Source: an uncultured Oscillospiraceae bacterium
GTDB taxonomy: Bacteria; Bacillota; Clostridia; Oscillospirales; Oscillospiraceae
Length of the DNA stretch: 19,682 bases
NCBI GenBank assembly: GCA_910588455.1
Contig: CAJUPG010000036.1
Coordinates: 1 to 19,682, forward strand
Reading direction: 5' to 3'
Of this stretch, positions 1 to 8,546 are shown in pieces. The stretch's first letter is position 1, and each line of letters begins with the position of its first letter. Below the pieces are notes generated by a model. The model was not told where the DNA came from, did not search any database, and saw nothing but the letters and a program-made list of their open reading frames with translations. Both the position numbers and the translations under genes were made by a program.

Positions 1-2105
1 TCTCCCGGGCCATCCCGGAGATCGACGGCTTCAAGCCCTCCCACCGGAAGCTGCTCTACACCATGTATCAGATGAAGCTGCTGGGGGGGACCCGGACCAA
101 ATCCGCCAACATCGTGGGCCAGACCATGAAGCTAAACCCCCACGGCGACGCCGCCATCTATGATACTATGGTCCGCCTCTCACGGGGCTACGGGGCTCTG
201 CTGCACCCCTTTGTGGACTCCAAGGGCAACTTCGGCAAGGTCTATTCCCGCGATATGGCCTGGGCCGCCTCCCGGTATACCGAGGCCCGGCTGGACGCCA
301 TCTGCGGCGAGCTGTTCCGGGACATTGATCAGGACACGGTGGATTTTGTGGACAACTACGACGGCAAGCTGAAGGAGCCCACCCTTCTGCCCACCACCTT
401 CCCCAACGTACTGGTATCCGCCAACCAGGGCATCGCCGTGGGCATGGCCAGCAACCTGTGCGGCTTCAATCTGGGGGAGGTGTGCGATACCACGATAGCC
501 TTCCTCAAAAACCCGGAGCACGATATTCTCTCCACCCTGAAAGCCCCGGATCTCCCCACCGGCGGCCAGCTCCTGTATGACGGAGCGGTGCTGTCCGATA
601 TCTACCGGGCCGGCCGGGGCTCCTTCAAGGTCCGGGCCAAGTGGCGCTACCTCAAAAGCGAAAATTTGATTGAGGTCTATGAAATCCCCTACTCCACCAC
701 CTCTGAGGCCATTATGGACAAGGTGGCGGAGCTGATTAAAACCGGCAAAATCAAGGAAATCGCCGATATGCGGGACGAGACGGACCTGTCCGGCCTGAAG
801 CTGACCATTGACTTGAAGCGGGGGACCGACCCGGACAAGCTGATGGCCAAGCTCTTCCGGGCTACCCCTCTCCAGGACAGCCAGTCCTGCAACTTCAATA
901 TTTTGATTTCCGGGATGCCCCGGGTGATGGGGGTGCGGGAAATTCTGGAGGAGTGGACCGCGTGGCGGATGGACTGCGTGCGCCGGCGGGTCTACTACAG
1001 CATGAACAAAAAGAAGGAGAAGCTGCACCTGCTGCTGGGCCTGCGGCGGATTCTGCTGGACATCGACCGGGCCATTCAGATCATTCGGGAGACGGAGGAG
1101 GACGCGGAAGTGGTCCCCAACCTCATGATCGGCTTCGGCATCGACCAGATTCAGGCGGAGTACGTGGCGGACATCCGCCTGCGGAACATCAACAAGGAGT
1201 ACATCTTAAAGCGCACCCAGGAGACGGATACCCTCCAGGAGGAAATTCGTGACCTGGAGGACACGGTGAACAGCGTCCAGCGGATCCGGAGCATTATCAT
1301 AGCCGAGCTGCGGGATGTGAAGAAGAAATACGGCCAGCCCCGCCGGACGGAGATCGTCTACGACCACCAGACCGCCCCGGAGGCGGAGCCGGAGGACGAG
1401 ACCCCCGACTACCCGGTCCACCTGTTTTTGTCCCAGGAGGGCTATTTGAAGAAAATTACCCCCCAGTCCCTGCGGATGGCCAGTGAGCAGAAATACAAGG
1501 AGGGGGACGGCCCCTGGCTGTACTGGGAGGGGAGCAGCCGGGACGAGCTTCTGGTGTTCACCGACAAGCAGCAGTGCTATAAAACCCGCCTGAGCGAGTT
1601 TGACGACAGCAAGGCCAGTGTGCTGGGGGATTACCTGCCCACCAAGCTGTCCATGGACCAGGAGGAGCGGGTGGTGTGGGCCTGCGTACCCGGGGACTAC
1701 TCCGGCAACCTGCTGTTCTTCTTTGAAAACGGCAAGGCCGCCCGGGTGGAGCTGTCCGCCTACCAGACCCAGACCCGGCGCAAAAAGCTCACCGGCGCCT
1801 ACTCGGACAAATCCCCCCTGGTGTCCGCCCAGCTGCTGCGGGAGGAGCGGGAGCTGGCCCTGGTCTCCACGGAAAACCGCTGTTTGATTATCCAGACCGC
1901 CCAGCTCTCCCCCAAGGCCACCCGGACCACCCAGGGGGTGGCGGTGATGACCCTGAAGCCCAAATACAAGCTGACCCGGGTTCAGCCCCTGGAGGAGTCC
2001 GGCGTGGTTCAGCCAGCCCGCTACCGGGCCAAGAACCTGCCGGCGGCGGGGGCCCTGCTCCGGGACGCGGACCTGGAGGAAAAGCAGATTTCCATGTTAG
2101 AATAA
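1..2105 (+). CDS. Type II DNA topoisomerase subunit A (GyrA/ParC family), 5' truncated by window edge
   Basis: This is the DNA-breakage/rejoining subunit of a type II topoisomerase. The reading frame is open from base 3, and the first codons read SRAIPEIDGFKPSHRKLL, the usual GyrA/ParC N-terminal helix, so only about 30 residues are missing. The active-site tyrosine is in the motif SRYTEARL, with the Tyr codon at 276-278. Next come the tower domain and the long coiled coil, ending in the family signature KKKYGQPRRTEI near 1321-1354. The C-terminal domain has recognisable beta-pinwheel blade starts (LFLSQEGYLKKI, LLFFFENGKAARVEL) but is only about 220 residues long. I see no clear GyrA box, only a basic RRKKLTGAYS stretch. 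It is therefore more ParC-like or a divergent clostridial paralogue than canonical GyrA. The partner B subunit is presumably upstream. A YitT gene follows after 14 bases. Confidence 0.93.
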   Translation, partial: SRAIPEIDGFKPSHRKLLYTMYQMKLLGGTRTKSANIVGQTMKLNPHGDAAIYDTMVRLSRGYGALLHPFVDSKGNFGKVYSRDMAWAASRYTEARLDAICGELFRDIDQDTVDFVDNYDGKLKEPTLLPTTFPNVLVSANQGIAVGMASNLCGFNLGEVCDTTIAFLKNPEHDILSTLKAPDLPTGGQLLYDGAVLSDIYRAGRGSFKVRAKWRYLKSENLIEVYEIPYSTTSEAIMDKVAELIKTGKIKEIADMRDETDLSGLKLTIDLKRGTDPDKLMAKLFRATPLQDSQSCNFNILISGMPRVMGVREILEEWTAWRMDCVRRRVYYSMNKKKEKLHLLLGLRRILLDIDRAIQIIRETEEDAEVVPNLMIGFGIDQIQAEYVADIRLRNINKEYILKRTQETDTLQEEIRDLEDTVNSVQRIRSIIIAELRDVKKKYGQPRRTEIVYDHQTAPEAEPEDETPDYPVHLFLSQEGYLKKITPQSLRMASEQKYKEGDGPWLYWEGSSRDELLVFTDKQQCYKTRLSEFDDSKASVLGDYLPTKLSMDQEERVVWACVPGDYSGNLLFFFENGKAARVELSAYQTQTRRKKLTGAYSDKSPLVSAQLLREERELALVSTENRCLIIQTAQLSPKATRTTQGVAVMTLKPKYKLTRVQPLEESGVVQPARYRAKNLPAAGALLRDADLEEKQISMLE

Positions 2106-2119
2106 ACTGAGAGGTATTT

Positions 2120-2977
2120 ATGAAAAAAACGCTGGTTTCCTACTTCTGGATTACAATCGGCTGTATTGTTTACGCCATCGCCTTCGACTGGCTGTTTGTG
2201 CCCAACCAGATCGGCTTTGGGGGCATCACTGGTATCGGCCAGATTTTGAACTACTACATTCCCGCCCTGCCCATCGGCATTGTGGTGATTGTGCTCAACA
2301 TCCCCCTGTTCCTGCTGGGATGGAAATTTTTAGGGGCGCATCTGTTGGTCTCGTCCCTGTACGCGATGGCAGCGTCCTCCGTGCTGATGGATATTTTTGC
2401 GGAAATGTTTACGTTCCAGCCCATGGACGCGATGCTGGCCTCCATCTTCGGCGGCGTGCTGATCGGGGCGGCGCTGGGGGTAGTGTTTGCCCAGGGAGCC
2501 ACCACCGGCGGCACGGACCTGGCCGCCCGGCTGTTAAAAATTCCCTTTGCGTGGCTGCCCACCGGAAAGCTGCTGATGCTTGTGGATATGACGGTACTGG
2601 TGGCCATTGTGGCCGCCTTCCGCAGCCTGGAGAGCGGCCTGTACGGCCTGGTTGCCCTGTATATCCAGGGCATGGTGATGGACATGGTTCTCTACGGCCT
2701 GGACCAGTCCAAGGTCGCCTATATCATCAGCCGCGCCCCAAGGGAGACCATTCGGGCCATCGACGACAAGCTGGACCGGGGGGTAACCATCCTCCACGGG
2801 GAGGGGGCCTTCTCCGGCCAGGACAAGCAGGTGCTGATGTGCGCCTTCCGGCAGAAGGAGATCGTCGCCCTGAAAACGCTGGTCTTTGAGCTGGACCCGG
2901 AGGCGTTTATTATCGTCTGCTCCACCCACGAGGTCACCGGAAACGGCTTCCGGGCGTACACAAAAAACGAAGTTTAG
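2120..2977 (+). CDS. YitT family membrane protein (DUF161 + DUF2179)
   Basis: This is a 285-residue polytopic inner-membrane protein of the YitT family, whose substrate is not established. The N-terminal part has about five or six hydrophobic segments, with the family motifs FVPNQIGFGGITGIGQIL (residues about 26-43) and QGATTGGTDLAARLL (about 125-139). The last 80 residues form the soluble DUF2179 domain (SKVAYIISRAPRETIRAIDDKLDRG, then VTILHGEGAFSG). A GAGAGG-like ribosome-binding site sits 7 bases before the ATG. The gene begins 14 bases after the topoisomerase stop, so the two are probably cotranscribed. Length is normal for the family. Confidence 0.93.
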   Translation: MKKTLVSYFWITIGCIVYAIAFDWLFVPNQIGFGGITGIGQILNYYIPALPIGIVVIVLNIPLFLLGWKFLGAHLLVSSLYAMAASSVLMDIFAEMFTFQPMDAMLASIFGGVLIGAALGVVFAQGATTGGTDLAARLLKIPFAWLPTGKLLMLVDMTVLVAIVAAFRSLESGLYGLVALYIQGMVMDMVLYGLDQSKVAYIISRAPRETIRAIDDKLDRGVTILHGEGAFSGQDKQVLMCAFRQKEIVALKTLVFELDPEAFIIVCSTHEVTGNGFRAYTKNEV

Positions 2978-2998
2978 AAAAATCAGGAGGAAATGACT

Positions 2999-3586
2999 AT
3001 GGCAAACATTGAGCTGCTGCGCAAGAATCTGGAGGCCCACGGCTTCCAGACCAGCTACTTCCCCACCAAGGAGGAGGCCGCCGCCTATCTGGACCGGGAG
3101 ATCGACCAGAAAACCGTCGCCATCGGCGGGGCGATCACCATCAAGGAGATGGACCTGTATCCCAAGCTGTGCGCCCATAATGAGGTGATCTGGCACTGGG
3201 AGGGGGGCGACCCCATGCAGGCTCTGGACACCGACGTCTATTTGACCTCCGCCAACGGCGTGGCCGAGACCGGGGAGATTATCAACATCGACGGCACCGG
3301 CAACCGGGCGGCCTCCACCCTCTACGGACACAAAAAGGTCTATTTTGTCATCGGTGAGAACAAAATCGCCCCGGACTACGAAAAGGCCCTGTGGCGGGCC
3401 CGGAACATCGCCTCCCCCAAAAATGCCCAGCGGATTGGGGTCAAGACCCCCTGTGCCGTCAAGGGGGACAAGTGCTATGACTGCGACAGCCCCCAGCGCA
3501 TCTGCAACGCCCTGGTGGTGCTCTGGCGCAAGCCCAAGGCCTTTGAGGCGGAAGTGGTCGTGGTCGGGGAAGCGCTGGGCTATTGA
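2999..3586 (+). CDS. LUD domain protein (LutC/YkgG-like, DUF162)
   Basis: This is a 195-residue cytoplasmic protein of the LUD (lactate utilization) domain family. Typical family features are the N-terminal helix (IELLRKNLEAHGF), a glycine-rich strand-loop (VAIGGAITIKEMDL) and DVYLTSANGVAETGEIINIDG, followed by NRAASTLYGHKKVYFVIGENKI. Near the C-terminus three cysteines are arranged C159-x2-C162-x6-C169, a pattern I associate with small stand-alone LUD proteins; a metal or Fe-S role is only a guess. Two in-frame ATGs exist, at 2993 and 2999. The AGGAGG at 2985-2990 is 8 bases from 2999 but only 2 from 2993, so I chose 2999. No lutA or lutB genes are nearby, so a role in lactate oxidation is not supported here. 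Confidence 0.9.
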   Translation: MANIELLRKNLEAHGFQTSYFPTKEEAAAYLDREIDQKTVAIGGAITIKEMDLYPKLCAHNEVIWHWEGGDPMQALDTDVYLTSANGVAETGEIINIDGTGNRAASTLYGHKKVYFVIGENKIAPDYEKALWRARNIASPKNAQRIGVKTPCAVKGDKCYDCDSPQRICNALVVLWRKPKAFEAEVVVVGEALGY

Positions 3587-3587
3587 T

Positions 3588-4691
3588 ATGCGGGGAAGGC
3601 TGTTGGCGCTGGGGCTGTGCTGCTGTTTGCTGCTGACGGGCTGCTCCGCCCTGCTCAGCCGGGAGTACAGCGCCGTCACCCCCCACAACGCCGTCCCCAC
3701 CGCCGAGGACGACTCCTCCACCCTCCGGGCGGAGAGCTATCAGGAGCTGGTCAACGCCCTGCTGTATCTGGTGACCCAGCGGGCGGACCAGGGGACCATC
3801 CGGCTGTTCGGAGACGGGGAGACGGTGGCGGCGGACCTGGCCGCCGCCCGGCAGGAGGTCATGCAGGAGGACCCCCTGGGGGCCTACAGCGTGAAGGACA
3901 TCCAGTATGAATTGACGGCGGTGGTGTCCAGCTATGAGGCGGACCTCCACCTCACCTACCGGCGCACCCCGGAGCAGGTGGCCTCCATTGTCCCCGCCAC
4001 GGGAGACAACGCCATCCGCCGGGAGCTGGGTCAGACCCTCCAGCGGTTTGGAGAGGAGCTGGTGCTGCGCGCCAGCTACTTTGAGGGGGACGAGGCCCAT
4101 ATCCAGGCCCTGGCCCGGGAGGCCTATTTCTCCGCTCCGGAGTACGCCCTGGGCCTGCCCAGCTTGACGGTGACCGTCTACCCCGAGACCGGACGGCAAC
4201 GCATTGTGGAAATTCTGCTGCGCTATCCCCTGGACGGAGCCCAGCTCCAGGAGCGGTATGGGGCCCTGGACCGGGTGCTGAGCCGGTGGGCAAACGACTA
4301 CTGGAACTACCAGCCCCTGGACTTCGCCCAGGCCCTGGCCCAGCGGTGCAGCTATGACCCGGAGGGAGGCTCCACCCCCTACCATGTGCTGGTGGAGCGC
4401 CGGGCGGACAGCCAAGGGGCGGCGTTGGCCCTGCTGGCCCTGTGCGGACGGGTGAACCAGCGGGGGGAACTGGTGGAGGGAATTTTGGGTGAAAACCAGG
4501 AGCCCCACTTCTGGACCGTGGTGGACACGGAAAACGGCCCCCGGCATCTGGACCCCTTCCCGCCGGAGGGGGCGGAACCCGCCCTGCGCACCGACTGGGA
4601 GATGGAGGAGCTGGGCTACGCCTGGGACCGGGAAAACACCCCTGTATGCGCCGGGGAATCCCTTGACAGCTCCCGGCTGGATGTGGGATAA
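3588..4691 (+). CDS. Putative lipoprotein with degenerate transglutaminase-like domain
   Basis: This 367-residue protein starts with a lipoprotein signal: MRGR, a hydrophobic stretch and the lipobox LTGC, with Cys19 as the predicted lipidated residue. The start at 3588 is one base after the LUD stop and puts the signal peptide at the true N-terminus, although the frame is open further upstream. The middle is rich in acidic and amphipathic segments with no family I recognise. The C-terminal 100 residues resemble the transglutaminase-like fold: a ...VERRADSQGAALALLALCG helix (the usual motif has Cys before QG), then EPHFWTVVD with His307 and RHLDPF with Asp322. The expected catalytic Cys is Ser275 (codon AGC, 4410-4412). 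The His/Asp pair is thus kept while the nucleophile is changed, so it may bind rather than cleave or cross-link. The domain call is moderate confidence; the lipoprotein call is strong. Confidence 0.8.
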   Translation: MRGRLLALGLCCCLLLTGCSALLSREYSAVTPHNAVPTAEDDSSTLRAESYQELVNALLYLVTQRADQGTIRLFGDGETVAADLAAARQEVMQEDPLGAYSVKDIQYELTAVVSSYEADLHLTYRRTPEQVASIVPATGDNAIRRELGQTLQRFGEELVLRASYFEGDEAHIQALAREAYFSAPEYALGLPSLTVTVYPETGRQRIVEILLRYPLDGAQLQERYGALDRVLSRWANDYWNYQPLDFAQALAQRCSYDPEGGSTPYHVLVERRADSQGAALALLALCGRVNQRGELVEGILGENQEPHFWTVVDTENGPRHLDPFPPEGAEPALRTDWEMEELGYAWDRENTPVCAGESLDSSRLDVG

Positions 4692-4692
4692 T
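4663..4692 (+). promoter_or_regulatory. Putative sigma-A promoter for degV, inside the end of the lipoprotein gene
   Basis: A perfect -35 TTGACA at 4663-4668 is followed after 18 bases by GATAAT at 4687-4692. It lies about 40 bases before the degV start and ahead of its ribosome-binding site (AGGGAGG, about 4719-4725). The -35 is within the lipoprotein coding sequence, so part of the match could be chance. Confidence 0.5.
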
Positions 4693-4732
4693 ATGGCGTG
4701 TCCAACTATATTCTTGTCAGGGAGGCCAAACT

Positions 4733-5599
4733 ATGGCTCAGATTAAATTTTTAACGGACTCCGCCTCTGATATTCCCCGCCCTCTGCGGGAGGAGCTCTC
4801 CATCCAGGTCCTGCCCTTCCCCATCGCCATGGGGGACCAGGAGCTTCAGGATGGCTTCGACTTCACCCCCCAGGAGTTTTACGATATGCTCCTGGCCGCG
4901 CCGAAGATTCCCACCCACTCCCAGCTGACCAGCTTCGTGTTTGAGGAGTGCTATGAACAGGCTCTGGAGGAGGGGTATACCGACCTGATCTACACCGCCA
5001 TCAACTCCAAGGGCTCCTCCACCTGCCAGAACGCCGTCCAGGCCCGGGAGGACTTCTACCGCCACCACCCGGAGGCCCGGGAGAAGCTGAACGTTCGGGT
5101 CATCGACTCCAAGACCTACACCATGGGCTACGGCTGGGCGGTGGTCCAGGGGGCCAGAATGGCCGCGGAGGGGGCGGACGCGGAAAAAATCGCCGCCTTT
5201 ATCCAGGACTGGGTGGACCATGCCCGGGTGGTGTTCGCCCCGCTGGATCTGCGCTTTGCCAAAAAATCCGGCCGGATCTCCGCCGCCGCCGCTTTCGTGG
5301 GGGAGGCGCTGGGCCTGAAGCCGGTCATGACTTTCCAGGACGGGGAGTCCAAGATTTTGTCCAAGGTCCGGGGAGAGAAAAACGTGATTCCCGCCCTGGT
5401 GAAGCTGTGCCGGGAGGGCCGGGCGGAAAACAGCCCCTATCTGCTCATTCAGGGGAACAACGCCCCCCAGTCGGACAAGCTGGCCGAGGCCTGCCGCCAG
5501 GAGCTGGGCGGAGAGGCGGCGATGGAATACTCCATCGGCGGGGTGATCGCCATCAACGCGGGCCCAAATCTGATTGGCCTGATCTACCGGGAACGGTAA
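4733..5599 (+). CDS. DegV family fatty-acid-binding protein
   Basis: This 288-residue protein belongs to the DegV family, whose members bind fatty acids; characterised FakB members present fatty acids to the kinase FakA. Visible family motifs are TDSASDIP (residues 8-14), PTHSQLTS (60-67), the INSKGSSTCQNA stretch (90-101) that contacts the ligand carboxylate, VIDSKTYTMGYG, and KKSGRISAAAAFVGEALGLKPV. The C-terminus has the usual IGGVIAINAGPNLIG strand. The ATG has AGGGAGG about 8 bases upstream. A strong hairpin follows directly, so degV is probably a single-gene unit or the end of the preceding operon. No fakA is present, so its kinase partner cannot be assigned from this window. Confidence 0.93.
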   Translation: MAQIKFLTDSASDIPRPLREELSIQVLPFPIAMGDQELQDGFDFTPQEFYDMLLAAPKIPTHSQLTSFVFEECYEQALEEGYTDLIYTAINSKGSSTCQNAVQAREDFYRHHPEAREKLNVRVIDSKTYTMGYGWAVVQGARMAAEGADAEKIAAFIQDWVDHARVVFAPLDLRFAKKSGRISAAAAFVGEALGLKPVMTFQDGESKILSKVRGEKNVIPALVKLCREGRAENSPYLLIQGNNAPQSDKLAEACRQELGGEAAMEYSIGGVIAINAGPNLIGLIYRER

Positions 5600-5611
5600 C
5601 GGTACGCACAA

Positions 5612-5645
5612 AAATCCCGCCCCGGTCCGGGGCGGGATTTGCCCA
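5612..5645 (+). terminator. Hairpin terminator after degV
   Basis: A perfect 12-bp stem (5612-5623 with 5629-5640) with a GGTCC loop starts 13 bases after the degV stop. The stem is GC-rich, with AAAT/ATTT at its base. The downstream T tract is short and interrupted, so termination may be incomplete; the next gene follows within 20 bases. Confidence 0.75.
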
Positions 5646-5663
5646 TTTTGGGAAAGGAGCTTT

Positions 5664-6824
5664 ATGGGAAATCAACAACTGAGCTGGCCCCAGCGGGGAA
5701 AGCTGTGGCTGCGGCTGGGCATCCGCCTGGCCCTGGCGGCGCTGGCGGCGGGGCTGCTTTGCACCATGGGGCGGTTTTTATTCTCCCTGACCGCCCCCTT
5801 TGTGTTCGCGCTGATGGCCGCCGCGGCCCTGAACCCAGCCATCCGGTGGCTCCAGCGGCGGCTGGGCTGGTCCCGGCCCCTGCTTACCCTGCTCACCCTG
5901 CTGCTGCTGTTTGGTCTGGTGGGGGGGGCGCTCTGGTTGGTGGGCTACACGGTGGCGGGGGAGCTGCTCTCCCTGGCCCAGAACTGGGACCAGATTCTCC
6001 TGCGGCTGGAGGAGCTGGTGGGGGAGCTGGAGCAGCTGGCCGCCCGGCTGTGGGCCATGCTGCCGGTGTCTCTGGCAGGGACGGGAGAGGACCTGATGGG
6101 AACCCTGGTGGCCTGGCTGCAAAGCACCATCGGGCCCCTTTTGCAGAGTCTGGCGGCGGTGGTCACCAACAAGGCCGTGGCCCTGCCCTCCTTCCTGCTG
6201 GCCCTGGTGATTTTTTTGATGGCCCTGTATTTTCTCACGGCGGACTACCCCTATCTGCGCACCTGGGCGGTACAGCACACCAGCGCCAGCGTGACCCGGT
6301 TTTTCAGCCAGGTGAAGCAGACCGCCCTGGCGGCCTTCGGCGGGTATCTGAAGGCGGAGCTGATGCTGTCGGTGGGGGTGTTTTTCATCCTGCTGATTGG
6401 ATTTGTTCTCACCCGGCAGAGCTACGGCCTGCTGCTGGCCCTGGGGCTGGCGGTGCTGGATTTTATTCCCATCGTGGGCGCGGGAACGGTAATGGTCCCC
6501 TGGGCGGTGATCGCCCTGTTCACCCAGGACTATGTGACGGCGGTGAATCTGATGCTCATTTGGGGGGTGATCGCCCTGTTCCGCCGGGTGATGGAGCCCA
6601 AATTTGTGGGTAACCAGACGGGGCTGTCCCCGATTTTGTCGCTGTTCAGCATTTATGTGGGCATGAAAATCGCCGGGGTGCTGGGGATGATTCTCGGGCC
6701 CATCTGCACCTTGGTGATCCTGAACCTGGCGGGGTTAGGTATTTTTGACGGGATTCGCGCGGATCTGTCCGCGGCGGCGGCGGATCTCGCCGCGATTTTA
6801 CGAGAGAGGCCGGGAGCATCATGA
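5664..6824 (+). CDS. AI-2E family permease, YtvI-like
   Basis: This 386-residue multi-pass membrane protein belongs to the AI-2 exporter (PerM/YtvI) superfamily. The order is typical: two N-terminal membrane segments (about 16-55), a further pair around residues 70-95, a long amphipathic soluble stretch (about 95-165), then FLLALVIFLMALYFLTAD and a C-terminal membrane block with AVLDFIPIVGAGTVMVPWAV, MEPKFVGNQTGLSPILSLFSIYVGMKIAG and GMILGPI, the family signatures. In spore formers the nearest relative would be the sporulation protein YtvI; that assignment is by family resemblance only, and transport of AI-2 itself should not be assumed. AAAGGAG lies 6 bases before the ATG. It follows the degV hairpin and precedes htrA. 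Confidence 0.9.
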   Translation: MGNQQLSWPQRGKLWLRLGIRLALAALAAGLLCTMGRFLFSLTAPFVFALMAAAALNPAIRWLQRRLGWSRPLLTLLTLLLLFGLVGGALWLVGYTVAGELLSLAQNWDQILLRLEELVGELEQLAARLWAMLPVSLAGTGEDLMGTLVAWLQSTIGPLLQSLAAVVTNKAVALPSFLLALVIFLMALYFLTADYPYLRTWAVQHTSASVTRFFSQVKQTALAAFGGYLKAELMLSVGVFFILLIGFVLTRQSYGLLLALGLAVLDFIPIVGAGTVMVPWAVIALFTQDYVTAVNLMLIWGVIALFRRVMEPKFVGNQTGLSPILSLFSIYVGMKIAGVLGMILGPICTLVILNLAGLGIFDGIRADLSAAAADLAAILRERPGAS

Positions 6825-7105
6825 ATTTTGGGAGATTAGAAAGTCAACACGTCCGCTATGAAGGGGTTTTGGACATTGGCAGGACTGCGGCGCGCAGGGT
6901 CAGGCGTTATCACATCGCCGGTTACGCCGGATACGGTGAAAATCCCGGCGGAGCTGTTCTGCTGAAGCGCCCCGACACAAACTGTTTTGGGAAAATTCAA
7001 AAAACCTGGGATATTTCTTCATATTCCTGTCATAATTTAGAGTTATCCTCTATGCGTACCCAGGAAGCGAACAAAAATCCCACAAAAGGAGTGTTTCAGA
7101 TATGA
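6821..7105 (+). other. 277-bp gap before htrA; weak 94-codon ORF
   Basis: Between the permease and htrA there is an open frame of 94 codons that begins with an ATGA overlap on the permease stop and ends 4 bases inside htrA. Its product (starting MNFGRLESQH) shows no family I know, and its codon use lacks the strong GC3 bias of the neighbours. It also runs through the htrA ribosome-binding site. From about 6975 the base composition turns AT-rich, which suggests the htrA promoter lies there, but I could not find a convincing -35/-10 pair (a CATAAT at 7031-7036 has no good partner). I regard the ORF as probably not a gene. Confidence 0.25.
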
Positions 7106-8460
7106 CGTACCAAAACGACCATGACTTCCACTTCTATTCCAGCGAGAACGACGGTTACCGGGGCGGACTCGGGGACTATGCCGATCCCACTCCCGGCCAG
7201 TCCCAGCCTCCCCGCCCTCCCAGGAAAAACAGCTTTGGGAAAAAAGCCGTGGCTCTGGCCCTCACCTGCACCCTGCTGGGAGGCGGGGCCGGCGCGGGGG
7301 GCGCGGCGCTGTACCTGCACCTAAATCCCCAGGAGCCCACCGTGGTGACCGCCCCCGTCCAGGGGACCAATACCCCCACCGTCTCCTCCGTGGTCAACCA
7401 GACCCCGGGCCAGGCCCTCACCCCGGAACAGCTCTACGCCCAGAACCTGGCCTCCTGCGTGGGCATCACCGTGTCCACCACCGGGGTAAACTTCTACGGA
7501 CAGACCACCACCGCCGCCGCCTCCGGCTCCGGCTTCGTCCTCAGCGCCGACGGCTACATCGTTACCAACTACCACGTGATTGAAGAGGTCCTGAAGGACG
7601 AGTCCGTCACCGTTGAGGTAACCTTCGCCGACGGGGCGAAGTACCCCGCCAAGGTGGTGGGCAGCGAGAAGGACAACGACGTTGCCGTGCTGAAAATTGA
7701 GGCCACGGGCCTGCGTCCGGCGGTGCTGGGGGACTCGGACCAGCTGGTGGTGGGCCAAAAGGTCTATGCCATCGGTAACCCTCTGGGGGAGCTTACCTAT
7801 ACCCTGACCGACGGCATGGTATCCGCCCTGGACCGGCTGATTACCACCGATGAGAGCGTTACCCTGAATATGCTTCAGACCAACTGCGCCATCAACCCCG
7901 GCAACTCCGGCGGGCCGCTGTTTGACGAGACCGGCAAGGTGATCGGGATTGTCACCGCCAAGCAGACCCGCTCCAGCTCCGGCGTCTCCGCCGAGGGCCT
8001 GGGCTTCGCCATCCCCATCAACGACGTGAAGGCCATTTTGTCCGACCTGAAGGACTTTGGCTATGTGACCGGGCGGCCCTTCCTGGGCATCAAGTGCCGG
8101 GACATCAGCGAGGCCATTCAGTATTACGGCATCCCCGCCGGCGCGGAGGTGGTCACCATCGGCGAGGGCTCCTGCGCGCAGAAGGCCGGAATGCAGGTGG
8201 GCGATATCATCACTGCCGTAGACGGTACTGCCGTAGACTCCCAGTCCGCTCTGAGCGCCCTGCTGGCCAGCGAGTATAAGGCCGGCGATTCCATCGAAGT
8301 GACCGTCGTGCGCCAGCAGGAGGAGCTGACCCTGAAGCTGACCCTGGACGAGCGCAACGAAACGACCGAGGCTGCGATTCCCGAGGTGAACCAGCAGCAG
8401 GAGCAGCCCCAATATGGATATGAGTATAACTGGCCCGGGAACATTCCCTTCTTCTGGTAA
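7102..8460 (+). CDS. htrA: HtrA/DegP-type trypsin-like serine protease with PDZ domain
   Basis: This is a 452-residue membrane-anchored quality-control protease. The N-terminus is cytoplasmic and rich in Asp, Gly and Pro (residues 1-45). One transmembrane segment follows (about 49-71), then a Thr/Gln-rich linker and the protease domain. The catalytic triad is visible: His158 in TNYHVI, Asp193 in NDVAVLK and Ser269 in NPGNSGGPLF. A single PDZ domain covers about residues 325-415 (FLGIKCRDISEA, GSCAQKAGMQVGDIITAVDG). The C-terminus is Gln- and Tyr-rich (EQPQYGYEYNWPG). AAAGGAG at 7085-7091 precedes the ATG by 10 bases. A terminator follows, so the gene is at the end of its unit. The expected role is degrading or handling misfolded exported proteins at the outer face of the membrane. 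Confidence 0.96.
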   Translation: MTYQNDHDFHFYSSENDGYRGGLGDYADPTPGQSQPPRPPRKNSFGKKAVALALTCTLLGGGAGAGGAALYLHLNPQEPTVVTAPVQGTNTPTVSSVVNQTPGQALTPEQLYAQNLASCVGITVSTTGVNFYGQTTTAAASGSGFVLSADGYIVTNYHVIEEVLKDESVTVEVTFADGAKYPAKVVGSEKDNDVAVLKIEATGLRPAVLGDSDQLVVGQKVYAIGNPLGELTYTLTDGMVSALDRLITTDESVTLNMLQTNCAINPGNSGGPLFDETGKVIGIVTAKQTRSSSGVSAEGLGFAIPINDVKAILSDLKDFGYVTGRPFLGIKCRDISEAIQYYGIPAGAEVVTIGEGSCAQKAGMQVGDIITAVDGTAVDSQSALSALLASEYKAGDSIEVTVVRQQEELTLKLTLDERNETTEAAIPEVNQQQEQPQYGYEYNWPGNIPFFW

Positions 8461-8504
8461 TTCCCCCGATTTCTCTCATGGTTCTCCCATTCTTCCTTCC
8501 TTTT

Positions 8505-8546
8505 GGACCGGCTTCCCATGAAAATTGGGGGCCGGTTCTTATTTTC
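8505..8546 (+). terminator. Rho-independent terminator after htrA
   Basis: The stem ACCGGC (8507-8512) pairs with GCCGGT (8531-8536) and continues inward through TTCCCA against TGGGGG with G-U pairs. It is followed by TTCTTATTTT. It lies about 45 bases after the htrA stop. Confidence 0.75.

Noticed and set aside
2534..3721. Long leftward open frame opposite yitT, the LUD gene and the lipoprotein
   Set aside because: It runs opposite three well-supported genes, has low-complexity Gly/Val/Leu composition and no motif; it is an artefact of high GC3.
6919..6965. Stretch with CGGTGAAAATCC and a GGAGCTGTTC tail, recalling part of a cobalamin riboswitch
   Set aside because: The other conserved blocks of the class, including the B12 box, are missing and htrA is not a cobalamin gene; chance resemblance is likelier.
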